Source: an uncultured Bacteroidales bacterium (GTDB taxonomy: Bacteria; Bacteroidota; Bacteroidia; Bacteroidales; Bacteroidaceae). From it: 64,000 nt of DNA. Made by a program: the position numbers and the translations under genes. Of the stretch, positions 26,453-36,541 are shown piece by piece. The stretch's first letter is position 1. Every line of letters begins with the position of its first letter. The notes below the pieces were generated by a model. That model did not search any database. It was not told the origin of the DNA and saw only the letters and a program-made list of their open reading frames with translations. Location of the stretch: contig CADBQP010000037.1 in assembly GCA_902796835.1 (NCBI GenBank), positions 1-64,000 on the forward strand, written 5' to 3'.

Positions 26453-27730
26453 TTACGAATTAGCATCTGCTTCTTTCCTCTCACGGAATACAAGGGCGAA
26501 GAGAATGAGTACGGCCAAGGCATAACCCGCAAAGATAAACCAACAAGTCTGCCAGCCATCAAGACGCGCCATAACGTCGGTTTGAGACTCTACGTATCGG
26601 TTCACGATAGCTTGCGCGGCCAAAGAGCCAAGGAAGGCTCCAAGTCCATTTGTCATAAGCACAAAAAGGCCCTGTGCAGAGCTTCTGATATCGGCTGCAG
26701 TGTTTTTATTGACAAACAACGCGCCACTGATGTTAAAGAAATCGAATGCAACGCCATAGACAATGCACGAAAGGATGAACATCCACACGCCAGGACCAGG
26801 ATCTCCCGTACCGAAAAGCCCGAAACGCAGTACCCATGCTCCCATGGCTATCATCATGACGCGCTTAATGCCAAAGCGACCCAGCACAAATGGAATGAGC
26901 AAAATGCAGCACGTTTCGCTGATTTGCGAAAGCGAAATAAGCATATTGGCATGCTGGGCGCCAAAAGTATTGGCAAACTCTGGAATTTCGGCAAACGAAC
27001 TTATGTATCCGTTTGCGTAGCCATTCGAAATCTGAAGCTGCAATCCAAGCAAGAATGAGAATATAAAGAAGATGGCCATACGCTTTTCCTTAAACAAGGC
27101 AAAGGCTTTGAGCCCGAGAGCTTCGACCAAGGATTTCTTCTCTGTGTTCTGCCCAGTGGGGCAAGCAGGTAGCACAAATGAATAGGCTGCCAGGAGCATA
27201 CTGATGGCTCCCGAGATGACGAACTGCATGGCCGTGTGTTGATGGCCCACGAGGTCGACAGCAACCATGGTGCATATAAAGCCTACAGTTCCAAACACGC
27301 GAATTGGTGGGAAGGCTTTTACAGGATCCATGCCCGCATTCGATAATCCTGTAAAAGCGACGCTATTGCTCAATGCCAGTGTTGGCATATAGAATGCCAC
27401 GCTCATGGAATATAGTGCAAATAGTATCCACGGATTCATGGCTTCGCCGCTGGCTATGCCGTAGGCACCGGCGGCAATCATAAAGCCACCGGCCAAGAAA
27501 TGGCTCAGTCCCAGCAGACGCTCTGCGCGAATAAACTTATCGGCCACGATACCCATTAGGGCTGGCATGAAAAGAGACACAATGCCCTGCATAGAATAGA
27601 ACCAGCCAATGATGCTACCATGTCCTGAGGAGGCAAGATAGCCACCCATTGAGGTTAGATATGCGCCCCAGGCGGCAAACTGCAGGAAGTTCATGATAAT
27701 GAGTCTTCCGCGAAGTGATGATTTATTCAT
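26453..27730 (-). CDS. MFS nucleoside permease (NupG/XapB family)
   Basis: A 425-residue protein with about 12 membrane helices. The start MNFLQFAAWGAYLTSMGGYL and the segment MGIVADKFIRAERLLGLSHF match the nucleoside:H+ symporter family, as do LQLQISNGYANGYISSF and NISGALFVNKNTAADIRSSAQ, a region shared with NupG. Nucleoside uptake by proton symport is the likely role, but sugar transporters of the same superfamily look similar. It lies upstream of the EF-G2 gene on the same strand, 177 bases away, with EF-G2 having its own promoter. Confidence 0.85.
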   Translation of the reverse strand: MNKSSLRGRLIIMNFLQFAAWGAYLTSMGGYLASSGHGSIIGWFYSMQGIVSLFMPALMGIVADKFIRAERLLGLSHFLAGGFMIAAGAYGIASGEAMNPWILFALYSMSVAFYMPTLALSNSVAFTGLSNAGMDPVKAFPPIRVFGTVGFICTMVAVDLVGHQHTAMQFVISGAISMLLAAYSFVLPACPTGQNTEKKSLVEALGLKAFALFKEKRMAIFFIFSFLLGLQLQISNGYANGYISSFAEIPEFANTFGAQHANMLISLSQISETCCILLIPFVLGRFGIKRVMMIAMGAWVLRFGLFGTGDPGPGVWMFILSCIVYGVAFDFFNISGALFVNKNTAADIRSSAQGLFVLMTNGLGAFLGSLAAQAIVNRYVESQTDVMARLDGWQTCWFIFAGYALAVLILFALVFRERKEADANS

Positions 27731-27860
27731 GTGCGTATACTATATAATATTGTGTGGTATTAGATTTATTTGCCGCAGCGAATTTACAAAATAATCTGAT
27801 ACAAAGAATGAGCAAACTCAATTTTTGTATGTTCAAGAAAGTAGAATGTTTAATTTTGCT

Positions 27861-27868
27861 TACCTTTG
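27861..27868 (+). promoter_or_regulatory. -7 element for the lipoprotein gene at 27896
   Basis: TACCTTTG followed by C fits TAnnTTTG, 28 bases before the chosen start; an earlier in-frame ATG at 27866 falls inside the promoter and is therefore rejected. Confidence 0.5.
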
Positions 27869-27895
27869 CTAAAAATTAGGCCATCACAAAAAACA

Positions 27896-28312
27896 ATGAA
27901 ACAGTATATATTTATTTTCTTCGCATTGCTTTCTCTTTTGAGTTGCAACAACAGCAAGAACGACAAGGGGTATTCACAAATTCGGCAGCAGCATGAACTA
28001 GAAGCAGAAGCCTATCTGGAAAAAGCGCGAGCGCTCTTGAAGAATAATAGTTTTGAGGAAGCCCGTAGTGCCATAGTAGAACTTCGTTCAAAATGCCCAC
28101 GTGCCATTTCGGCCCGCGAGGCCGCGCTTATAACGATGGACAGCATAGACCTGGCCGAAGCGAAGGCCCATCTTGTGGAAGCGACAGAAATGCAGACCAA
28201 CGACAGTATTTCGGCCGACGTACAGACAAAGCTTGTGGAAGAGCTTTGTCAGAAAATTAAGTTCTACCAACGTAAGCTCGACCACGACAGAAAATCTCAA
28301 AGCAACCTGTAA
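27896..28312 (+). CDS. small helical lipoprotein, function unknown
   Basis: A 138-residue protein with a lipoprotein signal (MKQYIFIFFALLSLLSC, cysteine at residue 17). The mature part is almost entirely helical and resembles one or two TPR hairpins (EAYLEKARALLKNNSFEEAR, then an aligned SAREAALITMDSIDLAEAKA). No enzymatic motif. It starts a plus-strand unit with the helicase gene 35 bases downstream. Similar short lipoproteins occur in Bacteroidales without an assigned role. Confidence 0.75.
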   Translation: MKQYIFIFFALLSLLSCNNSKNDKGYSQIRQQHELEAEAYLEKARALLKNNSFEEARSAIVELRSKCPRAISAREAALITMDSIDLAEAKAHLVEATEMQTNDSISADVQTKLVEELCQKIKFYQRKLDHDRKSQSNL

Positions 28313-28347
28313 TTTCTAATTACCCACCCCTTCCTTTTTCCTAAACA

Positions 28348-30621
28348 ATGGATTTACAAAACGACCTCAACGCAGCACAACTCGAAGCCGTCACCTATCT
28401 TGACGGCCCCTCACTAGTTATAGCCGGCGCCGGCTCGGGAAAAACACGCGTGCTCACTTATAAGGTTGCCTACCTCATAGAGCAGGGATATAAGCCGTGG
28501 ACCATTCTCGCACTGACTTTTACGAACAAAGCAGCCCGCGAAATGAACCAACGCATTGAGCAACTTGTGGGACCAGGCAGCACCACACACCTATTTTCAG
28601 GCACATTCCACTCTATTTTTGCCCGTATGCTGCGACGCGAAGCTGAACTTCTGGGCTATCAGCCCAATTATACGATTTACGATGCCAGCAGCTCACAATC
28701 TCTCGTCAAGAATATAATAAAGGAACTCCAACTCGACGACAAAAAATATAAGCCGAGCAAAATTGCCGCGCGAATATCAGAAGCCAAAAACCGCCTGCAA
28801 GTGCCGGTGCAATACGCTGACGACAGTTATTACTACAACCGCGACAAGCAGGACGACACAGAACTTACGGGAAAAATCTATGAGATTTATCAGGAGCGCC
28901 TGCTCCGTGCCAACGCCATGGATTTTGACGACCTATTGCTCAACACTTTCCTGCTGCTTCGCGACCATGAGGAACGCCGAAATTACTACGCGCAATTCTT
29001 CCAGTTCATTTTGGTCGACGAATACCAAGATACGAACTACGCCCAGCATCAAATTATCACCCTGCTGGCCGAACAGAACCACCGAGTTTGCGTGGTGGGC
29101 GACGATGCTCAAAGCATATATAGTTTTCGTGGCGCTAACATTGATAACATCCTCAGTTTTCAAAAGTTATATCCCGAAGCTAAGTTGATAAAACTCGAGG
29201 AAAATTATCGCTCCACCCAAACTATTGTAAACGCTGCCAACTCGATTATTCGCCACAATGCTCGCCAAATTCCCAAAAAGGTTTTCAGCAGGCTTCCCGA
29301 GGGCGAGAAGTTGCAGCTCATTGCCTTGAGCAGCGACAAGGCCGAGGCCAAGACTATTGGAAGCGTCATATCGCGCCTGCATCTGCGCGAGCATATTGAC
29401 TATGGCGACATAGCTGTGCTCTATCGCACCAATGTCCAAAGCCGTGCCTTGGAAGAGGCCTTCCGCGACCTTGCCATTCCTTATCGCATCTACGGTAGCC
29501 TCTCCTTCTACTCAAGAAAAGAAATACGAGACTTGATTGCCTATTTCCGACTGGCTGTAAACGGAAGCGACGACGAGGCTTTTCTGCGCATTGTCAACTA
29601 TCCAGCACGCGGCATCGGCAACACCACAATTGGCCACCTCATAGCTGCTGCCAACGCCCATGCAAAATCGCTGCTCGAAGTGGCACAGAGCCCCCTCCAA
29701 TACCAATGTCCAGTTAGCAGGCAGGCTGCCACTCGGCTTCAGACCTTTGCCCTGATGATGGATGGCTTTTCCAAAAACACTGAGAACACCGATATTTTCG
29801 ACCTGGCCTGCAGAATTTTGCACGAAAGCGGCATGGAGGCCGACCTTCAAAGCGAGGCTGGTACACCCGAGGGACAAGCTCGAATTGAAAACGTGCAGGA
29901 ACTGCTCAATTCAGTCAAGAGTTTTAGCGACAGCAACGCCAATGGCACCATGGACCAATATATTTCTACAATCTCTCTCCTTACAGATGCCGACCGCGCA
30001 GACGATGGGAGCCCGCGCGTAACCCTCACCACTATCCATGCGGCCAAGGGACTAGAGTTTCACACTGTGTTCGTAGCAGGTCTGGAGGACGAACTTTTTC
30101 CAAGCCCCAATAGTCGCTTTGAGCCACGACAAATGGAAGAGGAGCGCAGACTCTTCTACGTAGCCGTGACACGGGCCAAGCGCATGTGCTACCTCACGTA
30201 TGCACAAAGTCGATATAGGTATGGGCACATGGAGTTTTCAAATCCAAGCCCGTTCATTCACGACATCGACCCTCAGTACATAGCCACCACACGCTCAGCA
30301 GAAACGCCCAAAACGCTGACGACCATTCTGAACCGCCCCCAATCGGTTACGACGGCTCCGAAATTCAACTTTGGCGAAACACGACGCCTCACCCCCGTGC
30401 CGAAACCCAGCACAGATTCCGCACCACAAACAAGACGTCAGGCTAAAACAGCCCAAGGAACGCTCTCCGTGGGCGATCGCATCAGACACGACCGGTTCGG
30501 AAGCGGCACCGTGGAGCTCATAAGCAACGAAAATGACAACACAACCATCACCGTAAAGTTCGATGAAGTAGGAACTAAAAAACTGCTGCTAAAATTTGCA
30601 AAATTCACCATACAGAAGTAG
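28348..30621 (+). CDS. UvrD/PcrA-type DNA helicase
   Basis: A 757-residue superfamily 1A 3'-5' helicase. The Q-motif region is LNAAQLEAV, Walker A is GAGSGKT (about residues 28-34), motif II is LVDEYQDTNYAQHQ, motif III is GDDAQSIYSFRGA, motif V is TIHAAKGLEFHTVF and motif VI is EERRLFYVAVTRAK. The C-terminus has the VGDRIRHDRFGSGTV module typical of PcrA, which in Firmicutes contacts RNA polymerase. Roles are nucleotide excision repair and clearing of RecA or stalled polymerases. UvrD and PcrA cannot be told apart from this alone. Confidence 0.95.
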   Translation: MDLQNDLNAAQLEAVTYLDGPSLVIAGAGSGKTRVLTYKVAYLIEQGYKPWTILALTFTNKAAREMNQRIEQLVGPGSTTHLFSGTFHSIFARMLRREAELLGYQPNYTIYDASSSQSLVKNIIKELQLDDKKYKPSKIAARISEAKNRLQVPVQYADDSYYYNRDKQDDTELTGKIYEIYQERLLRANAMDFDDLLLNTFLLLRDHEERRNYYAQFFQFILVDEYQDTNYAQHQIITLLAEQNHRVCVVGDDAQSIYSFRGANIDNILSFQKLYPEAKLIKLEENYRSTQTIVNAANSIIRHNARQIPKKVFSRLPEGEKLQLIALSSDKAEAKTIGSVISRLHLREHIDYGDIAVLYRTNVQSRALEEAFRDLAIPYRIYGSLSFYSRKEIRDLIAYFRLAVNGSDDEAFLRIVNYPARGIGNTTIGHLIAAANAHAKSLLEVAQSPLQYQCPVSRQAATRLQTFALMMDGFSKNTENTDIFDLACRILHESGMEADLQSEAGTPEGQARIENVQELLNSVKSFSDSNANGTMDQYISTISLLTDADRADDGSPRVTLTTIHAAKGLEFHTVFVAGLEDELFPSPNSRFEPRQMEEERRLFYVAVTRAKRMCYLTYAQSRYRYGHMEFSNPSPFIHDIDPQYIATTRSAETPKTLTTILNRPQSVTTAPKFNFGETRRLTPVPKPSTDSAPQTRRQAKTAQGTLSVGDRIRHDRFGSGTVELISNENDNTTITVKFDEVGTKKLLLKFAKFTIQK

Positions 30622-30704
30622 CTGTTTCAAGGGCTTTATAATGGCTAAACCGAGCGTGGTTTCTGTCGAAAGCACACCAACCCACAAGAGATGGCACCTC
30701 GCAA

Positions 30705-30809
30705 AAACAGTCTCAGCATTTATTTAAAATATGTTTGAGATTATTTTTACTACAACGGCGATAATATTAACAGTTGGCTCAACTCATAAAACAATTGGGC
30801 CAACTGTTT
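30705..30809. repeat. 21-nt palindromic array, copy C (5 units)
   Basis: Five abutting units begin at 30705, 30726, 30747, 30768 and 30789. The first two are type 1 (AAA...CTCAGC...ATTT; AAAATAT...TTATTT), the third is a degenerate type 2 (ACTA...GATA), the last two are type 3. Unit 5 is nearly a perfect palindrome (AAACA, TTGG, CCAA, TGTTT). Units 4 and 5 also pair with each other over 14 bp and are followed by TTTTTC. Confidence 0.8.
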
Positions 30810-30948
30810 TTCTTAAACCACTCTTAGTCGCATACTTTAGCCGCATTATTCGTACAAAACAGAGGGTGCAAATAGCAAAAGCCAGCCTCGAAAACAACAT
30901 AAAGCAGAAAACTGACATGCAAAGGCAGAAAATTTTTCGGTTTTTGCG

Positions 30949-30956
30949 TATATTTG
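30949..30956 (+). promoter_or_regulatory. -7 element for dxs
   Basis: TATATTTG followed by CGCA fits TAnnTTTG, 76 bases before the start, with TTTTTGCG directly before it as also seen upstream of valS. Confidence 0.55.
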
Positions 30957-31031
30957 CGCACGTTGTTATATTATTAATTTGCAAATCAAACGTGGTGGCA
31001 ACAACATACGCTTTGCCACCGCCGTCAAAAT

Positions 31032-32939
31032 ATGCAGTATAAATTCCTCGGAAACATTCAAACGCCAACCGACCTTCGCCAACTTTCGATTGACGACCTG
31101 CCTGCGGTTTGCGACGAGCTGCGCCATTTTATCATCGATGCGCTGGCCGTAAATCCAGGCCATTTGGCTTCGAGCTTAGGTGCCGTAGAACTGACCGTGG
31201 CGCTTCACTACGTTTTTAACACCCCCGACGATCGCATAGTTTGGGATGTTGGACATCAAGCCTATGGCCATAAAATCCTGACGGGTCGCCGCAAACGTTT
31301 TGACACTAACCGCAAGCGCAACGGCATAATGCCCTTTCCTTCCCCCCTCGAAAGCGAATACGACAGCTTCGCCTGCGGCCATGCCAGCAACTCGATATCG
31401 GCAGCCCTGGGGATGTCGGTGGCCGACATGCTCGAAGGGAACGACAAACGCCACATTGTGGCCGTCATCGGCGACGGAGCGATGAGCGGCGGACTGGCCT
31501 ACGAAGGCCTTAACAACGTTTCGGAAAAACCAAATAACCTGCTCATCATTCTCAACGACAACAACATGAGCATAGACCGCAGCGTGGGAGGCATGAAGCG
31601 CTACTTGTTACAACTTCACACCAGCGAGACCTACAACCGCTGGCGATGGCGCGTAGCCCGTCAGTTTGCCTCATGGGGATTGCTCAACGAGCAGCGACGC
31701 CGAAGCATCATACGTTTCAACAATGCCCTCAAATCGCTACTCACTCGCCAGCGCAACATTTTCGAAGGCATGGACATCCGATATTTCGGCCCCACCGATG
31801 GGCACGATGTCAAGGAGCTTATTCGTGTGTTGCGCGAAATAAAAGACATGACAGGACCTAAGCTTCTCCATCTGCACACCACAAAGGGCAAAGGCTACGC
31901 TCCAGCCGAAGAGCAAGCCACCGTGTGGCACGCCCCTGGACTTTTCGATGCAGAAACAGGCGTGAGAGCCTCCGATAACAACTCTGAAGAACAGAAACCG
32001 CCCCGGTTTCAAGACGTATTCGGCGAAACACTTGTGGAACTGGCGCAAGCCAATCAGCGCATCGTGGGAATCACTCCCGCCATGCCCACAGGCTGCTCCA
32101 TGAACCTCATGATGAAAGAAATGCCCGACCGCGCTTTCGACGTCGGCATTGCCGAAGGACACGCAGCTACCTTTGCCGGAGGAATGGCAAAGGAGGGACT
32201 CATTCCCTTCTGCAACATCTATTCGGCCTTTGCCCAACGTGCTTATGACAATATCATACACGACGTGGCCTTGCTCGGACTTCACGTAGTCTTTTGCCTC
32301 GACCGCGCTGGCTTGGTAGGCGAAGATGGCCCTACACACCATGGCGCTTTCGATATGGTGGCGCTCCGTGCAATCCCAAACGTCACCATTGCTTCCCCCT
32401 ACGACGAACATGAACTGCGCAGGCTCATGTATACCGCACAACTCGAAGGAATGGGCACCTTCGTCATACGCTATCCCCGCGGAAGCGGATATCTGACGAA
32501 CTGGCGCTGCCCGCTCGAAAAAGTCGAAGTAGGGCGAGGCCGCAAACTGCACGATGGAAAAGACATTGCCATAATTAGTATCGGCCCCATCGGACATCAG
32601 GCCGCAAGAGCCATTGACGAAATCGAGAAAATCCACCCCAACGTGACCATAGCCCACTATGACCTGCGATATCTCAAGCCACTTGACGAAAACATACTCC
32701 GTGAGATTGGCGAGCACTACGATAAAGTTGTCACACTCGAAGACGGAGCCTTGCTGGGCGGCATGGGAAGCGCCGTGCTCGAATGGCTTAGCGACCATCA
32801 ATACCATCCTCAACTCGTGCGACTCGGATTGCCCGACAAGTTCGTACCCCATGCCACCGTCAAGGAGGAATACGAAATGGTAGGCATCGATTCGAAAAGC
32901 GTGAAGCAGACTATTGAAAAAATACTCGCACAGCAATAA
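31032..32939 (+). CDS. dxs: 1-deoxy-D-xylulose-5-phosphate synthase
   Basis: A 635-residue thiamine-diphosphate enzyme that joins pyruvate and glyceraldehyde-3-phosphate as the first step of the MEP isoprenoid pathway. The ThDP/Mg motif appears as [16 protein letters not shown] followed by NDNNMSID, and the catalytic glutamate is in [16 protein letters not shown]. The transketolase C-terminal domain follows ([16 protein letters not shown]). Length is normal. Its own promoter lies 76 bases upstream; trkA follows after 38 bases. Confidence 0.96.
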   Translation: MQYKFLGNIQTPTDLRQLSIDDLPAVCDELRHFIIDALAVNPGHLASSLGAVELTVALHYVFNTPDDRIVWDVGHQAYGHKILTGRRKRFDTNRKRNGIMPFPSPLESEYDSFACGHASNSISAALGMSVADMLEGNDKRHIVAVIGDGAMSGGLAYEGLNNVSEKPNNLLIILNDNNMSIDRSVGGMKRYLLQLHTSETYNRWRWRVARQFASWGLLNEQRRRSIIRFNNALKSLLTRQRNIFEGMDIRYFGPTDGHDVKELIRVLREIKDMTGPKLLHLHTTKGKGYAPAEEQATVWHAPGLFDAETGVRASDNNSEEQKPPRFQDVFGETLVELAQANQRIVGITPAMPTGCSMNLMMKEMPDRAFDVGIAEGHAATFAGGMAKEGLIPFCNIYSAFAQRAYDNIIHDVALLGLHVVFCLDRAGLVGEDGPTHHGAFDMVALRAIPNVTIASPYDEHELRRLMYTAQLEGMGTFVIRYPRGSGYLTNWRCPLEKVEVGRGRKLHDGKDIAIISIGPIGHQAARAIDEIEKIHPNVTIAHYDLRYLKPLDENILREIGEHYDKVVTLEDGALLGGMGSAVLEWLSDHQYHPQLVRLGLPDKFVPHATVKEEYEMVGIDSKSVKQTIEKILAQQ

Positions 32940-32977
32940 AACAAACTGGCCCAGCCAAAAAAACCACACACTACCAT

Positions 32978-34327
32978 ATGAAAATAATCATAGCAGGAGC
33001 AGGAGCCGTCGGCACACACCTGGCAAAACTCCTGTCGCAAGAAAATCACGACATCGTGCTCATCGATGAGGACGAGGCACGCCTGGAAAATCTTGAGGGC
33101 AGTTTCGACCTCATGACTCTCGTTGGCTCACCGCTGTCGGTAGTAGCCTTGCGCGAAGCAGGCACGTCTGGCGCCGACCTCTTCATCGGCGTTACGCCCG
33201 ACGAGGCCCATAACCTCACCTGTTGCATCCTGGCCCATAAAATGGGCGCCAAGAAAACCGTTGCCCGCGTTGACACCGACGAATTTACGCACCCCGAACA
33301 AGTAGCCTTCTTCAAAGAAATAGGCATCGACTCGATTATTTATCCGGAGATGCTTGCCGGAAAAGAAATCATGCTCAACATCGGACGGAGCTGGATTAGA
33401 CAATGGTGGGAAGTGCAGAACGGCGAGCTCGTGCTGCTGAGCGTTAAGGTTAGAAGCGGTGCGACTATTATAGGCGACCACAAACCTATTCGCGAAATCT
33501 GCGGGCCAGACTCACCCTTCCATATCGTGGCCATCAAACGGAGCGGCGAAACGATAATCCCCCACGGCGATGATCACATCATTGAGTACGACACTGTGTT
33601 CTTCATGACTACACCGCCAAACGTGGAACACATTCGCACAATAGCCGGCAAAGAAAATTATCCCGACGTGACACACATTGTCATAGTTGGCGGAAGCGAC
33701 ACTGCCGTGCAGGCCCTGCAGAACATGCCCGACAATATGCACGCCAAACTTTTCGAGACCGACAGCCATCGCTGCGAAGAAATTAATCAACTCGTACATC
33801 ATAAAAACCTGCTCGTCCTTAAGGGCGACGGAACCGACATCGACGTGATGGAAGACGAGAACATTGAGAGCGCACAAGCCTTTGCCGCACTCACCGACTC
33901 GTCGGAACGCAACATCCTGGCCTGCCTCGAAGCCCGGCAGCGCGGCATACGAAAGACCATTGCCGTCATAGAAAACACGGACTACATCCCCATGGCCGAG
34001 TCGCTCGACATAGGAACTATCATCAACAAGAAAACATTTGCAGCAAGCCACATCTATCGCATGATGCTCAAGGCCGACGTGGCAAGCGTGAAGACGCTGA
34101 CCGTGGCCAACGCTGACGTGGCAGAGTTTCCCGTAGCTCAAGGCGCAAAAGTAACGAAGCATCTTGTGAAAGACCTTGGTTTGCCCAGCAATGTCAACCT
34201 TGGTGGACTCGTTCGCAAAGGCAAGGGAATACTCATCAATGGTAACACACAAATTATGCCCGGCGACATTGTCGTAGCCTTTTGCCTGAAGAATTCCATA
34301 CAGAAACTCGAAAAATACTTCAAGTGA
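32978..34327 (+). CDS. trkA: Trk potassium transporter regulatory subunit TrkA
   Basis: A 449-residue protein built of two RCK halves. The first begins with the NAD-binding Rossmann motif IIAGAGAVGTHLAKLLS, followed by LIDEDEARLENL; the second (HIVIVGGSDTAVQALQNM) has lost the usual GxGxxG pattern. Each half ends in a TrkA-C domain, such as TVANADVAEFPVAQGAKVTK. TrkA gates the TrkH channel in response to NAD(H) or ATP/ADP. It overlaps the trkH start by four bases if the GTG at 34324 is used, which suggests translational coupling. Confidence 0.95.
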   Translation: MKIIIAGAGAVGTHLAKLLSQENHDIVLIDEDEARLENLEGSFDLMTLVGSPLSVVALREAGTSGADLFIGVTPDEAHNLTCCILAHKMGAKKTVARVDTDEFTHPEQVAFFKEIGIDSIIYPEMLAGKEIMLNIGRSWIRQWWEVQNGELVLLSVKVRSGATIIGDHKPIREICGPDSPFHIVAIKRSGETIIPHGDDHIIEYDTVFFMTTPPNVEHIRTIAGKENYPDVTHIVIVGGSDTAVQALQNMPDNMHAKLFETDSHRCEEINQLVHHKNLLVLKGDGTDIDVMEDENIESAQAFAALTDSSERNILACLEARQRGIRKTIAVIENTDYIPMAESLDIGTIINKKTFAASHIYRMMLKADVASVKTLTVANADVAEFPVAQGAKVTKHLVKDLGLPSNVNLGGLVRKGKGILINGNTQIMPGDIVVAFCLKNSIQKLEKYFK

Positions 34328-35778
34328 TAAATTTCCATATCATAGCCCGCCTGCTCAGCATCATGGCATTTGTTCAAACGACATTGCTCATCACGGCAAT
34401 GATCGTTGGAATATGTTGGCAAGAAACGCATTTAGAGAATTTTGTCATTGCCGCCATAATTTCATTCGTGGTGGCCATGGCGCTCCACATGTATGGCCGA
34501 AAACCCAGCACCAAGATGACACGCCGCGAAGGCTACCTGTCAGTGGCCCTCACCTGGCTATTGTTTTCTGTGCTTGGATCCATACCTTTCGCGCTCAGTG
34601 TTGAAAACATCAGAGTTTCCGAAGCTTTTTTTGAGGCCATGTCGGGTTTCACCACAACGGGGGCCACAATCATGACCAACCTTGACGAGCAGCCCCACTC
34701 CCTTCTCATGTGGCGCTCCATGTCGCACTGGTTTGGCGGATTAGGCATTATTTTCTTCACCATAGCGCTTCTTCCAAGCATTCGCGGAGGAGCCATCAAA
34801 TTATTTGCCGCCGAGGCAACAGGGCTCAAGCTGGGAAAACTTCATCCGCGAGTTAATACCACAGCCCGTTGGATTTGCACGATATATATCTTCCTCACGC
34901 TAGTATGCACGGGCGCATACTATTTGTCGGGCATGGACATCTTCGATGCAACCAACCATGCCATGTCAACAATCGCCACCGGAGGCTTTTCCACTCACGA
35001 CAGCAGCATTGCCTACTTCCAGTCTCCTCTCATCGAATACGTAGCTTGCTTCTTCATGTTCGTATCGGGCATGAACTTCACCCTTATATATATTGTCTTG
35101 GCCAAACACAAATTTAAACAAGCCTTTAGCAACAGCGAGCTGAAAGCCTATGCCGCCATCATGGTCTGCACCACACTGATTATCGCAGCCTATAGCATTG
35201 CAACCAGCGGCAACATTGAAGCAGGCTTCCGCAACTCTCTATTCCAAGTAGTGTCGCTGCAAACAACCACAGGCTTTGTCACCTACGACTTCACCCTTTG
35301 GCCGGCTGCAATCGTGGTGCTTATTTATCTCACGGCCATTATTGGCCCAATGGCCGGCTCAACCGGCGGCGGCATGAAGTGTGTGCGCATTGTGTCCTCG
35401 TTCAAACTTCTTTCGAACGAACTCAACCACCTGCTCCACCCGCGGGCCGTATTGCCCATCCGCATTGGGGAAAACACCCTCAGCGGAACAGTAATCAGAA
35501 CGGTCTTTGCATTTTTCGTTGTCTACGTTCTGCTGCTCATAATCAGCATCATTGCCTATCTCTGCATGGGCCTCCCCTTGCTCGATGCGTATGGTGTTTC
35601 AGCCAGCCTGCTGGGCAACATTGGACCTGCGCTCGGCCATGAGGTCAACTCGGCCGGACTGATGAACATGCTGCCCGACGCAGGGCTCTGGCTAGGGTCC
35701 TTCCTGATGCTGGCCGGCCGTCTCGAAATTTTTGCAGTGCTCCTGCCATTATTCCCGGCTTTTTGGAAAAAAGACTAA
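34324..35778 (+). CDS. trkH: Trk potassium uptake channel subunit TrkH
   Basis: About 484 residues with some ten membrane helices and four selectivity-filter loops of the TrkH/KtrB type: AMSGFTTTGATI, AMSTIATGGFST, QTTTGFVTYDF and the last at LLGNIGPALGHEV. GSTGGGMKCVRI precedes the final pore. I chose the GTG at 34324, in the sequence GTGATAAAT, because VINFHIIARLL matches family N-termini and gives the usual GTGA stop-start overlap with trkA; the upstream ATG at 34282 would extend 46 bases into trkA. Pairs with TrkA for potassium uptake across the inner membrane. Confidence 0.93.
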   Translation: MINFHIIARLLSIMAFVQTTLLITAMIVGICWQETHLENFVIAAIISFVVAMALHMYGRKPSTKMTRREGYLSVALTWLLFSVLGSIPFALSVENIRVSEAFFEAMSGFTTTGATIMTNLDEQPHSLLMWRSMSHWFGGLGIIFFTIALLPSIRGGAIKLFAAEATGLKLGKLHPRVNTTARWICTIYIFLTLVCTGAYYLSGMDIFDATNHAMSTIATGGFSTHDSSIAYFQSPLIEYVACFFMFVSGMNFTLIYIVLAKHKFKQAFSNSELKAYAAIMVCTTLIIAAYSIATSGNIEAGFRNSLFQVVSLQTTTGFVTYDFTLWPAAIVVLIYLTAIIGPMAGSTGGGMKCVRIVSSFKLLSNELNHLLHPRAVLPIRIGENTLSGTVIRTVFAFFVVYVLLLIISIIAYLCMGLPLLDAYGVSASLLGNIGPALGHEVNSAGLMNMLPDAGLWLGSFLMLAGRLEIFAVLLPLFPAFWKKD

Positions 35779-35783
35779 AGCAC

Positions 35784-36449
35784 ATGAACCAAAAGAAGAT
35801 ATTCACATTTCTGCACAAAGTGGCCATTCACAACAACCGCGAGTGGTTTGGCGCCCACAAAGCGCTCTATATGGAAGCGGCAGCTGAGTTTCAAAGCATG
35901 GCCGAAACACTCATAGAGCGCATTGGGCAGTTCGATTCAGAGATGCTGTCCATTCCCGTAAAGTCTACCCTATATCGATTCTACCGCGACACACGTTTTA
36001 GCGCCGACAAGTCGCCCTATAAACGCCATTTCGGCACTTACATTAACCCACGTGGCAAAAAGTCGCTCCACGGCGGCTACTACTTCCATCTTGAGCCAGG
36101 TCAGTGCATGGTGGCGCTTGGTTCCTACTATTTGGAGCCACCTGTGCTCCACGCCGTGCGCAACAGCATCCTCTATGACACCGAGCGCTTTCTGAGCATT
36201 GCCGAGGACGCACACTTCAGGCAAGCCTTTCCCAACATGAGCCTTAGCAAACTAAAAACCATACCCAAGGGATTTCCGCGCGACTTTGCCCATCCCGAAT
36301 ATCTCAAGGCAAAGGATTATTGCATTTGGACAAACATCAGCGATGAGGCCGTGATGAGTCCCAATTGGGCCGACACCGTGGCCCAACTCTTCGAAACCGG
36401 GAAGCCCTTCCTCGACTTTATAAACGAAACCGTGGACGACTACATATAG
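35784..36449 (+). CDS. DUF2461 domain-containing protein
   Basis: A 221-residue soluble protein of the DUF2461 family. It begins with FTFLHKVAIHNNREWFGAHK, a signature of the family, and includes YRFYRDTRFSADKSPYKRHF and the GGYYFHLEPGQCMVALGSYY segment. The start at 35784 does not overlap trkH; an ATG seven codons upstream would. The function is unknown. Close spacing (5 bases after trkH) suggests shared transcription with the Trk genes. Confidence 0.88.
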   Translation: MNQKKIFTFLHKVAIHNNREWFGAHKALYMEAAAEFQSMAETLIERIGQFDSEMLSIPVKSTLYRFYRDTRFSADKSPYKRHFGTYINPRGKKSLHGGYYFHLEPGQCMVALGSYYLEPPVLHAVRNSILYDTERFLSIAEDAHFRQAFPNMSLSKLKTIPKGFPRDFAHPEYLKAKDYCIWTNISDEAVMSPNWADTVAQLFETGKPFLDFINETVDDYI

Positions 36450-36464
36450 ATAGCCACCATGCTG

Positions 36465-36527
36465 GCAGACTCGAGCCAACATAAAAAACAGTTAAGCCAA
36501 CTCTTTCAAACATCAAGCCAACAATAA
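36465..36527. repeat. 21-nt array, copy D (3 type 3 units)
   Basis: AGCCAAC occurs at 36474, 36495 and 36516, exactly 21 bases apart, within units starting at 36465, 36486 and 36507. The middle unit has AGTT/AACT arms. The array ends 14 bases before the DPP III start, so it lies in its leader or promoter. No TAnnTTTG element is visible in this gap. Confidence 0.7.
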
Positions 36528-36541
36528 AAACAACATACGAT

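Larger units (their letters stand above)
30622..31031. other. 410-base gap between the helicase gene and dxs
   Basis: No convincing gene; a 103-codon frame here runs through the palindromic array and looks non-coding. The gap holds array copy C (30705-30809), ending in a T-run that probably terminates the helicase transcript, and a TATATTTG promoter element for dxs at 30949. Confidence 0.6.

Noticed and set aside
30731..31042. 103-codon plus-strand frame between the helicase gene and dxs
   Set aside because: Runs through the palindromic array and the dxs promoter; no family resemblance.
33640..33720. Frame damage in the second half of TrkA (missing GxGxxG)
   Set aside because: The frame is intact and loss of NAD binding in the second half is common in TrkA.
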